A stretch of 64,000 bases of DNA from Halomontanus rarus (GTDB taxonomy: Archaea; Halobacteriota; Halobacteria; Halobacteriales; Natrialbaceae): the NCBI RefSeq assembly GCF_029338335.1, contig NZ_CP119797.1. One strand, 5' to 3'. Position 1 is the stretch's first letter; the number at the start of each line of letters is the position of its first letter. The notes beneath the pieces are model-generated. The model had not been told where the DNA came from. It did not search any database and saw only the letters and a list, made by a program, of their open reading frames with translations. This document shows, piece by piece, positions 7,788 to 17,364 of the stretch. A program made the position numbers and the translations under genes.

Positions 7788-10130
7788 ATGGATTCGACTT
7801 CCGAGGGAGGGCCAACTGCTCAGACACGAATTCGACAACAGTCGGTCGTCGCCGAACTCGGAAAGCAGGCGCTGGAAACTGACGATCTCGATCAGCTACT
7901 CCGCGACGCGTCAGTAGCTGTTGCAGAACTATTGCACGACGAATACTGCGAAATACTCGAGTTGACGTCGGGCGGTGACGAGGTTGTGCTACGTCAGGGA
8001 ATCGGTTGGCGAGACGGACTCGTCGGGACGGCAACGGTGCCTGCCGGTCCGGACTCGCAGACGGGGTACACGCTCCGCACTGAGGGACCGGTCATCGTCG
8101 AAGACGTGCGCACCGAAGAGCGCTTCTCTGCCCCGGAGTTGCTGACCAGCCACGACATCGTCAGCGGTATCAGCGTCATCATCGGCTCGGCCGAGGATCC
8201 GTGGGGCGTGTTGGGCGTTTACTCGGCCACATCCCGAGAGTTTACCGATCACGACGCTCAGTTCGTTCAGGACGTCGCAGACGTCCTCACAGCAGCCATC
8301 ACACGCGAAGAGCGTGACCGCGAGCTGCGATCGAAAGAGCGCCGGTACGAGGCGATCTTCGAGGACCCAACCATTCTCGTCGGTCTGCTCGGTCCGGACG
8401 GGACGGTGCTGGATATCAACGGGACGGCGATGGAGTACGTCGACGCAACCCTCGACGATGTGACCGGCGTCCCGTTCTGGGAGACGCCGTGGTGGGGCGA
8501 GGACGACGGGATACGGGACGATGTCCGGGAGTGGGTCGAACGGGCAGCGAACGGCGAGTACGTGGACTTCAAGGCCGATCTCAGCCGCCCAGACGGTGAA
8601 CCGTACACGTTGAACGGCTACTTCCGGCCGGTCACAGACGACGATGGCGAGGTCGTCTCGATTCTCGTTTCGGACCGCGACGTCACCGAGCACAAGGTTC
8701 GCAAGCGCACCCTCGAAAAATCCGAACAGCGCTACCGGACGCTCGTCGAACACTTTCCCAACGGCGCGGTCACACTCGTCGACGAGAACATCCGCTACCG
8801 AACCGTCGGCGGCTCCCCGTACGACGTTGCGGGCGTCACGGTTGAGGAGGTAGAAGGGCAGCCGGTGGGTGAGATCGTTCCACCGAAGCTAGCCGACGAA
8901 CTCGTCCCACGTTACGAAGCCGCGTTCGACGGAGAATCGAGTGCGTTCGAACTCGAGCTCAACGACCGGATCTACCAGTTCCAAGTCGTGCCGGTCCGAG
9001 ACGGGGATGGTGACGTCTTCGCGGCGCTGGGAATGTCCCAGAACATCACCGAGCGCGAGGAAGCCAAGCGAAAGCTCGAGGAGAGCGAGCGGCGCCACAG
9101 AACGCTCGTGGAGAACTTCCCGAACGGTGCGGTCGCGCTGTTCGACGAGGACTTGCGTTATTCGGCCGCAGGCGGCCAACTCCTCGAAGCGGAAGGCATC
9201 GATCCAGCGGACCGGATCGGGGTCAGTATTCGCGAACTCTATCCGGACGAAATCGTCGAGAAGATCGAGCCGTATTTTCAAGCCGCCCTCGAGGGCGAAG
9301 CGAGTTCGTTCGAAACCGAATATCTGGACCGACACCTGTTCAGTCAGGCCTTACCCATCAGGAACGCCGACGACGAGGTGTACGCGGGGATGCTCGTCGT
9401 CCAAGACATTTCCGAACAGCGAACGTACGAACGCAAACTCGAGGAATCCAACGAGCGGTTAGAGCAGTTCGCCTACGCGGCGTCCCACGACCTTCAGGAA
9501 CCGCTCAGGATGGTCTCGAGTTACCTCCAGCTCGTCGAGAACCGGTACGCCGACGAGTTGGACGAGGACGGCCGGGAGTTCGTCGCGTTCGCGGTCGACG
9601 GCGCCGACCGGATGCGCGCGATGATCGAGGGGCTGTTGCAGTACTCGCGGGTCGATGCCCGGGGGGACCCATTCGAGCCGGTTGACCTCGACGAGGTGTT
9701 CGCAGACGTCCGCCAGAATCTACAGGTGAAAATTCAGGAGACCGACGCCGACATCACCGTTGAGGACCTCCCTCGAGTCCACGGCGATGGCAGCCAGCTC
9801 AACCAGGTGTTCCAGAATCTACTCTCCAACGCCATCGAGTACAGCGGCGACGAGCCGCCGCGGGTGTACGTCGGCGCCGAGCGGGACGGCGATCAGTGGA
9901 TTATTTCGGTCAACGACGAGGGGATTGGTATCGACCCCGCTGACGCCGAGAGGGTATTCGAGATATTCCAGAGCCTCCGAGGCCACGAGGACGCCGGGAC
10001 GGGGATCGGGCTGGCACTGGTCAAGCGCATCGTCGAGCGCCACGACGGCGATGTCTGGATCGACTCCGAACCCGGCGAAGGTGCAACGTTTTCGTTCACG
10101 CTACCTGCGGCAGGTGAGACCGACGAGTAA
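7788..10130 (+). CDS. GAF/PAS multi-sensor histidine kinase
   Basis: A soluble signal-transducing kinase of about 780 residues with no membrane segment. In order: a GAF domain (about residues 20-175), three PAS domains (about 185-310, 320-430, 435-550), a HisKA dimerisation domain with phospho-acceptor His in AYAASHDLQEPLRMVSSYLQ (near 567), and a HATPase domain with N box NQVFQNLLSNAIEYS, G1 NDEGIGIDPAD and G2 GTGIGLALVKRIVE. PAS2 and PAS3 are similar (FPNGAV repeated), suggesting internal duplication. A GTG at 7764 would add eight residues; the ATG at 7788 is preferred. No response regulator adjoins it, as is common for haloarchaeal kinases. Confidence 0.9.
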   Translation: MDSTSEGGPTAQTRIRQQSVVAELGKQALETDDLDQLLRDASVAVAELLHDEYCEILELTSGGDEVVLRQGIGWRDGLVGTATVPAGPDSQTGYTLRTEGPVIVEDVRTEERFSAPELLTSHDIVSGISVIIGSAEDPWGVLGVYSATSREFTDHDAQFVQDVADVLTAAITREERDRELRSKERRYEAIFEDPTILVGLLGPDGTVLDINGTAMEYVDATLDDVTGVPFWETPWWGEDDGIRDDVREWVERAANGEYVDFKADLSRPDGEPYTLNGYFRPVTDDDGEVVSILVSDRDVTEHKVRKRTLEKSEQRYRTLVEHFPNGAVTLVDENIRYRTVGGSPYDVAGVTVEEVEGQPVGEIVPPKLADELVPRYEAAFDGESSAFELELNDRIYQFQVVPVRDGDGDVFAALGMSQNITEREEAKRKLEESERRHRTLVENFPNGAVALFDEDLRYSAAGGQLLEAEGIDPADRIGVSIRELYPDEIVEKIEPYFQAALEGEASSFETEYLDRHLFSQALPIRNADDEVYAGMLVVQDISEQRTYERKLEESNERLEQFAYAASHDLQEPLRMVSSYLQLVENRYADELDEDGREFVAFAVDGADRMRAMIEGLLQYSRVDARGDPFEPVDLDEVFADVRQNLQVKIQETDADITVEDLPRVHGDGSQLNQVFQNLLSNAIEYSGDEPPRVYVGAERDGDQWIISVNDEGIGIDPADAERVFEIFQSLRGHEDAGTGIGLALVKRIVERHDGDVWIDSEPGEGATFSFTLPAAGETDE

Positions 10131-10207
10131 CCGTGACAGTAGTCCAGTAATGTTCTGCTGGTCCGGGTACAACCACGGCGACTTTCGGCCGGTTGAAGAT
10201 AGTAGGC

Positions 10208-10244
10208 GAGAAAACCCACGACGGTAGTCGTGGGAGGATGTCAC
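10208..10244 (+). repeat. Solo IS200/IS605 right-end hairpin
   Basis: GAGAAAA is followed by a perfect 8-base stem hairpin (CCCACGAC GGTA GTCGTGGG, 10215-10234) and AGGATGTCAC. The last bases match the right end of the tnpB element at 17364 and of the solo end at 5107. No transposase sequence adjoins it, so this is an orphan end. Confidence 0.65.
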
Positions 10245-10338
10245 GCTCGGTACGCGTATCGTCAGCTCGAGGTGAAAATATCTACTTCAGTCGTCGGCAA
10301 CCGAAACTGTCGAAAGAGCCGATCCACTTTTCATCGCG

Positions 10339-11961
10339 CTACTGAGAGGGGAACTCTACGACGAGGACATCCTGGGTCGGGCTTTCGACGAGTACACTAT
10401 GCGATCGGTCGAGGCAGTCCCGATTTGCCGACGGGACGATCGCGTATCTGATCCGCGAGTCAGTACACAATTCTTCGAGCGACGTGTCTACGAGTGGACG
10501 GTCAGCGTAGAAGGGGATCGCCATCAGATCCGGACGGTCGAGACTCCCCCCTATCCAGACGTGAATGGGTTCCTCGGCGGGGACTTCCGTCGCAACTGCG
10601 TCGCCGATCGCGCGCTGGTCCCGATCGTGAGGCTCCGCCGGTCCCGGCGCGTAACTGGTGACCAAAAGGACGGTAACGACGAGGCAAACCGCGACGTACG
10701 CGGCGGTTCTCACCGCCGAAATCGTTCGCTCGGATCCCGTAGCGAGCGGTTGAAAACGGGATCTCTGACGGACGCGTGTCACCACAGGAACCCGCGGGAC
10801 GGTACCTTTCGAGGCGCGGCAGATGGCCGTTCCGACCGTTCCGTCAACGACTGCAGCGGGAACGTAGCCGACGAGAACAGCGCCGGGGACGTACATCGGA
10901 ATGAGATACCACGGATGGTTGCCGCCGGCGACGGCGAACGTCAACGGAACGGCGGCGGCCCACCAGACGAGGAACAGCTTCTCCTGGTGTGCGAGGCCAT
11001 CTCGCCGAACGAGCCAGCCGATTAAGACGAGAGCCGAAAGTAGCCCGAGCCCGAATGCAGGGAGGGCGTAGGGATACGGCGGAACGAAGAGATCGACAGC
11101 GAAGCGGAAATAGGGGTAGTTCATGAACTCGAAGATCGGCTCTACCGGCGGGCCGGTCATTTCGCCTTCGACACGGGAAGCGACAGCGGTCAAGAAGTAC
11201 TGCTCGACGAACTCGTCGCCGTGACGGAGCCACGTGTAGAGGTGCCAGGGGACGGCGACGACGATAGTGGTCACGACCGCCGCGACGGTCCAGGGTGTGC
11301 GGTACGACCGCGCGAAGCGAAGGAGGACGGGTAACAGGACGACGACGAACACGCCCGCTGCGACACCCTTGGTCATCACCGCGAGCCCCGCACAGAGGCC
11401 GGCGGGAACGAGCAATCGCGGTCGATTGCGACCTCGCCAGGTGAACCAGACGAACAGGCTGCCGAACAGCGTCAGCGTCGTATCCGTGACGGCTGCGCGA
11501 CCGCCGTGACTTCCCAGCAACAGGCCCGGAAAGACCAGTAGCACGAGTGCTCCGGCTAGCCCGGCACGATAGTCGTACGTACGCTGGCCCACCCGGTACA
11601 CGACCCCGGCACAGCCGAGAGCAGCGAGCGCTGACGGGAGGCGGGTGGCGAACGTCGTGATTCCGAAAGCGGACATCGACGTCGCCTGCAACCAGTAGAC
11701 CAGGGGCGGTTTGACCAGACGCGGGGTGAGACCGAGGTCCGGCGAGTGCGTGTTGACGCGAATTCGGGGATCGAGCCAGCTGCCGCTACCGACCATGTGC
11801 CGCGCCGGGTTCGCGTACCGCGATTCGTCCCACACGCGAAGCGGGTGATCGCCCAATCCGTTCAGGTACAACAACGCCCAGACAGCGACGATAACCGCGA
11901 CCATTCCGTGGTGGACGGTCAATCGATTACGGACGCTGTTGAGATCCCACCCACGAGCCAT
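10339..11961 (-). CDS. GT39/ArnT-like membrane glycosyltransferase
   Basis: About 540 residues, polytopic. It begins with a signal-anchor-like helix, then the acidic loop motif LRVWDESRYANPARHMVGSG (ArnT/PMT family, where DE is catalytic), then about ten membrane helices and a soluble C-terminal domain (about residues 430-540). Family members transfer a sugar from a dolichyl- or polyprenyl-phosphate donor to protein or lipid outside the membrane. The TATA-like GTATAAGA at 11988-11995 lies only a few bases before the first ATG (11985) but about 30 before the ATG at 11961, so the latter start is preferred. The next gene upstream, a dolichol-phosphate sugar synthase-like GT2, could make its donor. 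Confidence 0.85.
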   Translation of the reverse strand: MARGWDLNSVRNRLTVHHGMVAVIVAVWALLYLNGLGDHPLRVWDESRYANPARHMVGSGSWLDPRIRVNTHSPDLGLTPRLVKPPLVYWLQATSMSAFGITTFATRLPSALAALGCAGVVYRVGQRTYDYRAGLAGALVLLVFPGLLLGSHGGRAAVTDTTLTLFGSLFVWFTWRGRNRPRLLVPAGLCAGLAVMTKGVAAGVFVVVLLPVLLRFARSYRTPWTVAAVVTTIVVAVPWHLYTWLRHGDEFVEQYFLTAVASRVEGEMTGPPVEPIFEFMNYPYFRFAVDLFVPPYPYALPAFGLGLLSALVLIGWLVRRDGLAHQEKLFLVWWAAAVPLTFAVAGGNHPWYLIPMYVPGAVLVGYVPAAVVDGTVGTAICRASKGTVPRVPVVTRVRQRSRFQPLATGSERTISAVRTAAYVAVCLVVTVLLVTSYAPGPAEPHDRDQRAIGDAVATEVPAEEPIHVWIGGSLDRPDLMAIPFYADRPLVDTSLEELCTDSRIRYAIVPSANRDCLDRSHSVLVESPTQDVLVVEFPSQ

Positions 11962-11987
11962 CGTTACGTCTAATTCTGATACCATCC

Positions 11988-11996
11988 TCTTATACG
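11988..11996 (-). promoter_or_regulatory. TATA box of the GT39-like gene
   Basis: GTATAAGA on the minus strand, about 30 bases upstream of the ATG at 11961. Its position argues against the upstream ATG at 11985. Confidence 0.5.
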
Positions 11997-12078
11997 GCCG
12001 TAGTTTGCAATTCGCGAGGAGTGACGAGGGGGCCGTCTCGCCGGAACAGACACGTTCGGGGAGAAACGGCTGAGGCTG

Positions 12079-13215
12079 TCATTCACTGAAGTCGATCGTT
12101 CTCGGCGTTTCCGAATCACGTTCGGCCGTCTTCGCTGTCGTTCGTTCACCGGTTGCCGTCTCCTCCGCGGGCCGTCCGTTCGGCCGCTGTTCGGGGGTCT
12201 CCCCGTTATCGACTCGCTCGATCCTGTACGGGCACTCGTCCTGATAGAGGAGACGAGAGAGCATCTCTGCGAGGACACCGAACATTACAAGTTGGAACCC
12301 AAACAGGATCAGGGCGATCGTCAGGACCAGCCGTGGAAGGTGCGGCGTCAATGCCGCTCCGAACGCGTACTTCGAAACGACCGCGTGCGATCCGAGGAGT
12401 CCACCAACGGCGAGCAAACTCACCCCGAGCCCGCCCAGAAGGTGAAGCGGCCGCACCGAGTACCGGTTCCAGAATATCTCGAATCCGAGGTCGACGAACC
12501 CCCGCAGCAATCGACCGGCACCGTACTTACTCGAGCCGGCGGTCCGCGGGCGATGATTCACCGGCACTTCGGTGATGGAGAACCCGCGATCGTAGAGTTT
12601 GGCCGGAATGTAACGGTGGCCTTCGCCTCGAAGTTGGATCTCCTCGATAGCGTCGGCGCGGTACGCCTTTAACGTACAGCCGAAGTCGTGGATGTCGGGA
12701 CCGGTGAGCGTCGCGAGCGACGTCTGCACGGCTGAGGGGATCGTCTTCGTGAACGGATCCCGGCGATCTTTTCGCCACCCGCTGACGCAGTCGTACCCAT
12801 CGGTGAGCCGAGATAGCAATCGTGGAACGTCAGCGGGATCGTTCTGTCCGTCCCCGTCTAACGTAACGATGTACTCTCCTACTGACTCGTCTATTCCGGC
12901 GGACAGAGCGGCGCTCTGTCCGAAGTTTCGGCTTAGAAATACGCCGCGAACGCTGTCGAACTCCGCGGCCAACTCTCGGATTACCGCGTTCGTCCCGTCG
13001 GTGCTGCCGTCGTCGACGACGGTAATCTCGACGGGCCGGAAACACGCCATCGCATTCGACTCGACGACATCGACGAGTTCCCCTACGAGCGGATGGAGGT
13101 TCTCTCGCTCGTTGTAGACCGGAAGGACGATCGACGTCCGCACGTGATGTTCCCCCAATGTCGCTGACGGATCGGCAGTCGTGGAGGACGCCGCGTCCGC
13201 GAATTCCAATCCCAT
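12079..13215 (-). CDS. GT2 glycosyltransferase, dolichol-phosphate sugar synthase type
   Basis: About 378 residues. The N-terminal GT-A domain has SIVLPVYNERENLHPLV, the nucleotide-sugar motif VTVVDDGSTDGT and the metal motif TLDGDGQNDPADV. The middle has GCTLKAYRADAIEEI and GEGHRYIPAKLYDRGF, as in DPM1/GtrB-type enzymes. Two C-terminal membrane helices (about 270-295 and 305-335) anchor it. The expected reaction is transfer of a sugar from a nucleotide donor to a polyprenyl phosphate. A GTG at 13218 precedes the ATG at 13215; a TATA-like CATTTATCA near 13243 fits leaderless starting at the ATG. The last 45 residues are Glu/Arg/Thr-rich and disordered. Confidence 0.87.
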   Translation of the reverse strand: MGLEFADAASSTTADPSATLGEHHVRTSIVLPVYNERENLHPLVGELVDVVESNAMACFRPVEITVVDDGSTDGTNAVIRELAAEFDSVRGVFLSRNFGQSAALSAGIDESVGEYIVTLDGDGQNDPADVPRLLSRLTDGYDCVSGWRKDRRDPFTKTIPSAVQTSLATLTGPDIHDFGCTLKAYRADAIEEIQLRGEGHRYIPAKLYDRGFSITEVPVNHRPRTAGSSKYGAGRLLRGFVDLGFEIFWNRYSVRPLHLLGGLGVSLLAVGGLLGSHAVVSKYAFGAALTPHLPRLVLTIALILFGFQLVMFGVLAEMLSRLLYQDECPYRIERVDNGETPEQRPNGRPAEETATGERTTAKTAERDSETPRTIDFSE

Positions 13216-13218
13216 CAC

Positions 13219-13481
13219 CGGACGTTCTCTCGAACGTGTGATAAATGTTACTGAATGATACTATTCGATAGGAGGGAATACCAGTTGCCCCGTACCGGTG
13301 TGTGTGGCACGAGCACAGCGCAGACTACCGTTCCGCTGAGCCACGGTGCCGTAACTCGACCCTGGAGACATCTGTCCCGGATGGGGGTTTCGTATCCGTA
13401 CTTTCAAGGTCCACTACTGCTCACTGATGGACACGTTCGGTTTCAACGGGCCAATCGACACGGGCCAACCGGCGTCCGGGA
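13219..13481. other. Divergent promoter region
   Basis: It lies between the GT2 gene (minus) and the AglD-like gene (plus). A minus-strand TATA-like element sits near 13240-13247. Nothing else is recognised. Confidence 0.4.
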
Positions 13482-14462
13482 ATGAACGAGTATATTTCGT
13501 TACAGCGGATCGCGGCAAGCGAGCGAGTGCGGACGCTCGTCCGAGTCGTCGTGAGCGCCGTCTTCCTCACGTTTATCGTCACCACCGTCGGCGTCGAGAC
13601 GGTTCTCGGGAACGTTTCGAACGTTCAGCCCATCGTCGTCGTCGTCGCTATCGGTCTCTCCGTCTGTAATGTCGCTCTCAGCGCCTACAAATGGCAACTC
13701 CTGCTACGCATCAAGGGCGTTCGGATACGGTTCTCGACCCTCCTTCGCTACTATTACGTGGGGCAGTTCTTCAACGCATTTCTGCCGACGATGATCGGCG
13801 GCGACGGCGTCCGGGCGTACTACCTGCACGAAGAGCACGAGGCGGGTCCTGACGCCGTTTCGTCGGTCGTCGTCGAGCGACTGACGGGATTGGTATCAGT
13901 GCTGGCCATCGGCGGTCTCGCGACACTCTTGGTGGTCGACCGCGTTCCTCCGGTGGTCGCCGGATCGGTCCTCCTCGTCTGCGTTCCTGGGACCGCGGTG
14001 CTCCTCGGACTCCTGTTTACCGCCGGTGGACGCGGACTCCTCGAGCGAACGCTGTTCGGGATCGAGTGGTTCGGTGTGGGCGACCGGCTAACCTCGACCT
14101 ACGACGCCGTTCACGAGTACCGGGGATCGCCGCGGGCGCTCGTTCCCGTCATCCTCGTCTCGCTGCTGTTCCGGTTCGTCCTCGTCTGCAACAACTACGT
14201 CGTTGCCACGGGGCTCGGAATGGACGTTCCGTTCGTCTACTTCCTCGTGTTCGTTCCGTTGGTGGAGATCCTCCTCTTTATTCCCGTCTCGATTCAGGGC
14301 TTCGGCGTGAGGGAGACATCGTACGTCTATCTGTTCGGAACGGTCGGCGCGTCCGCCGGCCTCGCTCTCAGCTTGGGCATCGTGATGCAACTGGTGTTGG
14401 GCGTCTTCAACAACCTCGTCGGGGGATTCGTCTATCTATTCGGCGTCGATCGGTCCAGGTGA
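13482..14462 (+). CDS. AglD/YbhN-like membrane protein (flippase-like, UPF0104)
   Basis: 326 residues with about eight membrane helices. The family motifs are present: NVALSAYKWQLLLRIKGVRI near residues 65-84, YYVGQFFNAFLPTMIGGDGV near 86-105 and SSVVVERLTGLVSVLAIGG near 126-145. This is the lysylphosphatidylglycerol-synthase membrane-domain (flippase-like) superfamily, found alone or fused to GT2 in AglD of the haloarchaeal N-glycosylation pathway. A role in moving or finishing lipid-linked sugars fits the adjacent GT2 and GT39-like genes. The direct reaction is unknown. Confidence 0.82.
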   Translation: MNEYISLQRIAASERVRTLVRVVVSAVFLTFIVTTVGVETVLGNVSNVQPIVVVVAIGLSVCNVALSAYKWQLLLRIKGVRIRFSTLLRYYYVGQFFNAFLPTMIGGDGVRAYYLHEEHEAGPDAVSSVVVERLTGLVSVLAIGGLATLLVVDRVPPVVAGSVLLVCVPGTAVLLGLLFTAGGRGLLERTLFGIEWFGVGDRLTSTYDAVHEYRGSPRALVPVILVSLLFRFVLVCNNYVVATGLGMDVPFVYFLVFVPLVEILLFIPVSIQGFGVRETSYVYLFGTVGASAGLALSLGIVMQLVLGVFNNLVGGFVYLFGVDRSR

Positions 14463-14492
14463 TTCCCAGCGGTGAGGTCGCTTCGGGGCCGG

Positions 14493-15758
14493 TCACTCAG
14501 TATATCCGAGATCCGCGAGCATCTCTTCGGTTTCGGCGTCGACTTCCTGTCGCTCGGTGTCGCCGAAGGAGTGTAGCCAGTCGTCGAGTTCGGTCGCGAG
14601 CCGTTGGCGAACGTGGTCGTCGTCAGCGAGATCGGTTCGCTCGTCGGGATCGTCTTCCAGGTCGTAGAGCCGTTCCGTATCACCGTTCTCTCGGTCGCGG
14701 ATGAGCTTCCACCCGTCCCGTCGAAGCGCCACACGGTCACAGAACGTCGGATACGCCATCGCAAACAGGGGCCGATCCGCCGTTACCGGATCGTCGTCGA
14801 ACACCGGTTCGCCGGCTGACTCGAGGGGGTTCGCGTCGACGAGATCCAGCACCGTCGGAAGGACGTCGATCGTCCGAACCTGGGTTCCGACGGTATCGGC
14901 GGGGAGCGACTCGTGGGCGAACACGAGGGGGACGTGCAACTCCTCGTCGTAGAGCGTCCGACCGTGGCCCGTGTAGCCGTGTTCGTCGAGCGCCTCCCCG
15001 TGGTCGCCTGTGAGCACGACGAGCGTCTCGTCCGTGAGATCACGGGCCTCGAGTTCTTCGAGGAGGGTCCCCACGTGACGGTCGACGTGCATCATCGCCG
15101 CCGTGTACTCGTCGTGATCGTCGAGAAACGCAGGCGGTGCATTCCGTGGTTCGTGGACATCAAAGTAGTGAACCCACCCGAAAAATGGCTCCTCGACGCC
15201 ATCGAGCCCTTCGATCGCGTCGGCAGTAACGCTCTCAGCGCTTCGACAGTGGAGTTCGATGAGCCCAGTTTCGCGAAGCAGGCGCTTGACCGAGTAGCGG
15301 TCGGTTCCGATATCCTTGATCGCTCCGAAGATAGCGTTGAACGTCTTCGTATCGTAGATTCGACTGAGGATTGGATACAACGTGTCGTACGAGTCCCCGT
15401 CGAAGTAGCGGTCGAAACCGCGGCCGAGTCCCGAGTGTTCGTGGTTGAGGTGATCGACGCTGACGACACCGAACGTGTCGTAGCCGGCGTCTCGAAATCG
15501 TGAGGCGGCAACGGGGAACTCCGGATCGAGTCCCCAGCCGTTCTCGATGACGCCGTGGTCGAACGGATACGCGCCGGTCAGAAACGACGTAAGGCTCGGA
15601 TCGGTCGTATTAGCGACGGTGTACGCGGCGTCGAAGGTCGTTCCGCGCTCCTCGAGCGAAGCGATGTTCGGAAGGATTCCCGACTCGATCCCATCCCGAA
15701 AGCGGTCGGCTCGCAAGCAATCGACACTGATAAACAAGACGTTCCGGATCGCTCCCAT
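14493..15758 (-). CDS. Sulfatase-superfamily hydrolase lacking the formylglycine motif
   Basis: 421 residues of the alkaline-phosphatase/sulfatase superfamily. The N-terminal metal Asp is in NVLFISVDCLRADRF, and the C-terminal metal motif is VVLTGDHGEALDEHGYTGHG. The usual C/S-x-P-x-R maturation site should fall near ANTTDPSLTSFLTG, where no Cys or CxPxR is present, so a formylglycine sulfatase is unlikely; a phosphodiesterase or sugar-phosphate transferase is possible. It is convergent with the AglD-like gene (30 bases apart) and sits in the lipid-linked glycosylation group, suggesting modification of a surface glycan. The superfamily call is firm and the substrate unknown. Confidence 0.85.
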   Translation of the reverse strand: MGAIRNVLFISVDCLRADRFRDGIESGILPNIASLEERGTTFDAAYTVANTTDPSLTSFLTGAYPFDHGVIENGWGLDPEFPVAASRFRDAGYDTFGVVSVDHLNHEHSGLGRGFDRYFDGDSYDTLYPILSRIYDTKTFNAIFGAIKDIGTDRYSVKRLLRETGLIELHCRSAESVTADAIEGLDGVEEPFFGWVHYFDVHEPRNAPPAFLDDHDEYTAAMMHVDRHVGTLLEELEARDLTDETLVVLTGDHGEALDEHGYTGHGRTLYDEELHVPLVFAHESLPADTVGTQVRTIDVLPTVLDLVDANPLESAGEPVFDDDPVTADRPLFAMAYPTFCDRVALRRDGWKLIRDRENGDTERLYDLEDDPDERTDLADDDHVRQRLATELDDWLHSFGDTERQEVDAETEEMLADLGYTE

Positions 15759-15922
15759 CGACGTTCCTTCGAAGACTCGGTACGTAAGAATGTCGTTTCG
15801 TCGATACGTGGCCGGTGAGACGATGACTCGACTTCCGGGCGATCCATCGAATTTGCCTCCCGTACCGCAGAGCGTCAGTTGTGCACTCGCAACGTTCTGT
15901 GTGCAGGGCTATCTTCAAACAG

Positions 15923-15964
15923 CGAGAGAATCCCGCCCTTTAGGGCGGGCGTGAATCGCGTCAC
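15923..15964. repeat. IS200/IS605-type hairpin upstream of tnpB
   Basis: GAGAGAA, then a perfect hairpin CCCGCCC TTTA GGGCGGG (15932-15949) and CGTGAATCGCGTCAC. It lies about 90 bases before the tnpB start and may be that element's left end, but it also resembles the solo hairpin at 4066, so it could be the right end of a different lost element. Confidence 0.5.
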
Positions 15965-16051
15965 GCGACTACGAAATTCACTGCTCGATGACAGACCGGA
16001 TATTTAACGCTAATCCGAATCATTAAGTAGGTTTGTCTACATAGCCTATGT

Positions 16052-17302
16052 ATGGCGATTCAGGCTACACGCACCTACGTTGGTTCCATCCAGAACCACC
16101 AACAGGTCTGCGATGGCCTCGACTCGCTCGGAGATTCCGCCTCGAAAATCTGGAACGTCGCACGATAGACAGCAGACCGCGTATGGGACGAAATTGGAAA
16201 GATTCCCGACGAAGGGTCGCTCAAATCGTACATGAAGAATCAGTCGTGCTGGAAAGACCTGAACGCACAATCAAGTCAGAAAGTCATTGAAGAACTTTCT
16301 GACGCTTTCCAGTCGTGGTTCGACCTGCGACACAAGTTTGACGAGGCGAATCCGCCCGGCTACCGTAAACACGGCGACAAGCGACCACGTAGCACGGTCA
16401 CGTTCAAAGCAGACGGGTTCAAACACGACCCCAAAAATAACCGCGTCCGACTCTCGAAAGGCTCAAACCTCAAGGAGTACTGGGCGGACTTCATCCTCTG
16501 TGAGTACCAGATACGTCCCGACGTTGACCTCTCGGAAGTCACCAAGGTGCAGAACGTTCGCGCTGTCTGGAACGGCGAGGAGTGGGAACTGCACTTCGTC
16601 TGCAAAGTCGAACTCGAAACGAACGACTCAGTAGGCGACGGAGTGGCGGGCATCGACCTTGGCATCACGAACATCGCCACAGTTGCGTTCCCCGACGAGT
16701 ACGTGCTGTATCCCGGCAACTCGCTCAAACAAGACAAGCACTACTTCAAACGTGCCGAATACGACACCGACGGTGAGAATGGTCCCTCGGAGAAGTCGAT
16801 GTGGGCACGCAGAAAACTCGCTGACCGTGAAACGCACTTCTACCACGCTCTCACGGACGCCATCATCACGGAGTGTGTCGAACGCGGTGTTGGAACGCTC
16901 GCGGTGAGTTGGCCCGAGAAGGTGCGTGATTCTGACTGGGGGAAGACCGGCAACAAGAAACTCCACACGTGGGCGTTCGACCGCATCTACCAATACCTCG
17001 ACTACAGAGGCGAGATACGTGGTGTCGAGGTGCTGAAGGAGAACGAATGGGACACCTCGAAGACGTGTTCGGCGTGTGGTGACGACACGAAGTCGAATCG
17101 TGTTGAACGTGGCCTGTACGTCTGCTCATCGTGTGAGCTGGTAGCCAATGCGGATTGTAACGGTGCGGAGAATATGCGCCAGAAGATAACTCCGAGTCCT
17201 CACGGCGAGGATAGGAGTAACGGCTGTGTGGCACAGCCATCGGTACACTTGTTCGACTGCGAGAGCGGTATGTTTCGCACGAGAGAACAGGTCGTGTCGT
17301 AA
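16052..17302 (+). pseudogene. tnpB: TnpB (IS1341-type, IS200/IS605) with one amber codon
   Basis: The frame is open over 417 codons apart from one TAG at 16166-16168, where relatives usually have Trp (WNVARW). Upstream it reads MAIQATRTYVGSIQNHQQVC; downstream it continues TADRVWDEIGKIPDEGS. Key parts survive: RuvC-I GIDLGITNIATVAF, zinc finger CSACGD with CSSC, and RuvC-III NADCNGAENM with the final Asp. In the RuvC-II region (TLAVSWPEKVRDSDWG) the acidic residue is not at the standard place. TnpB is an RNA-guided nuclease that works with the omega RNA from this gene's 3' end. Unless the amber codon is suppressed or internal initiation occurs (ATG at 16232), the protein is inactive. No tnpA adjoins it. 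Confidence 0.85.
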
Positions 17303-17364
17303 ACCAGCAAATATCCCACCTGCGGTACGGGAAGCCTCGCCGTTTACGGCGAGGAGGATGTCAC
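17303..17364 (+). mobile_element. Right end of the tnpB element
   Basis: It starts at the tnpB stop and runs to GGCGAGGAGGATGTCAC. It holds the hairpin CCTCGCCGTTTACGGCGAGG (about 17337-17356). It closely matches the solo right end at 4999-5107, which fixes the element's 3' boundary. With the tnpB tail it should encode the omega RNA scaffold; any guide would be the bases right after 17364. Confidence 0.75.
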
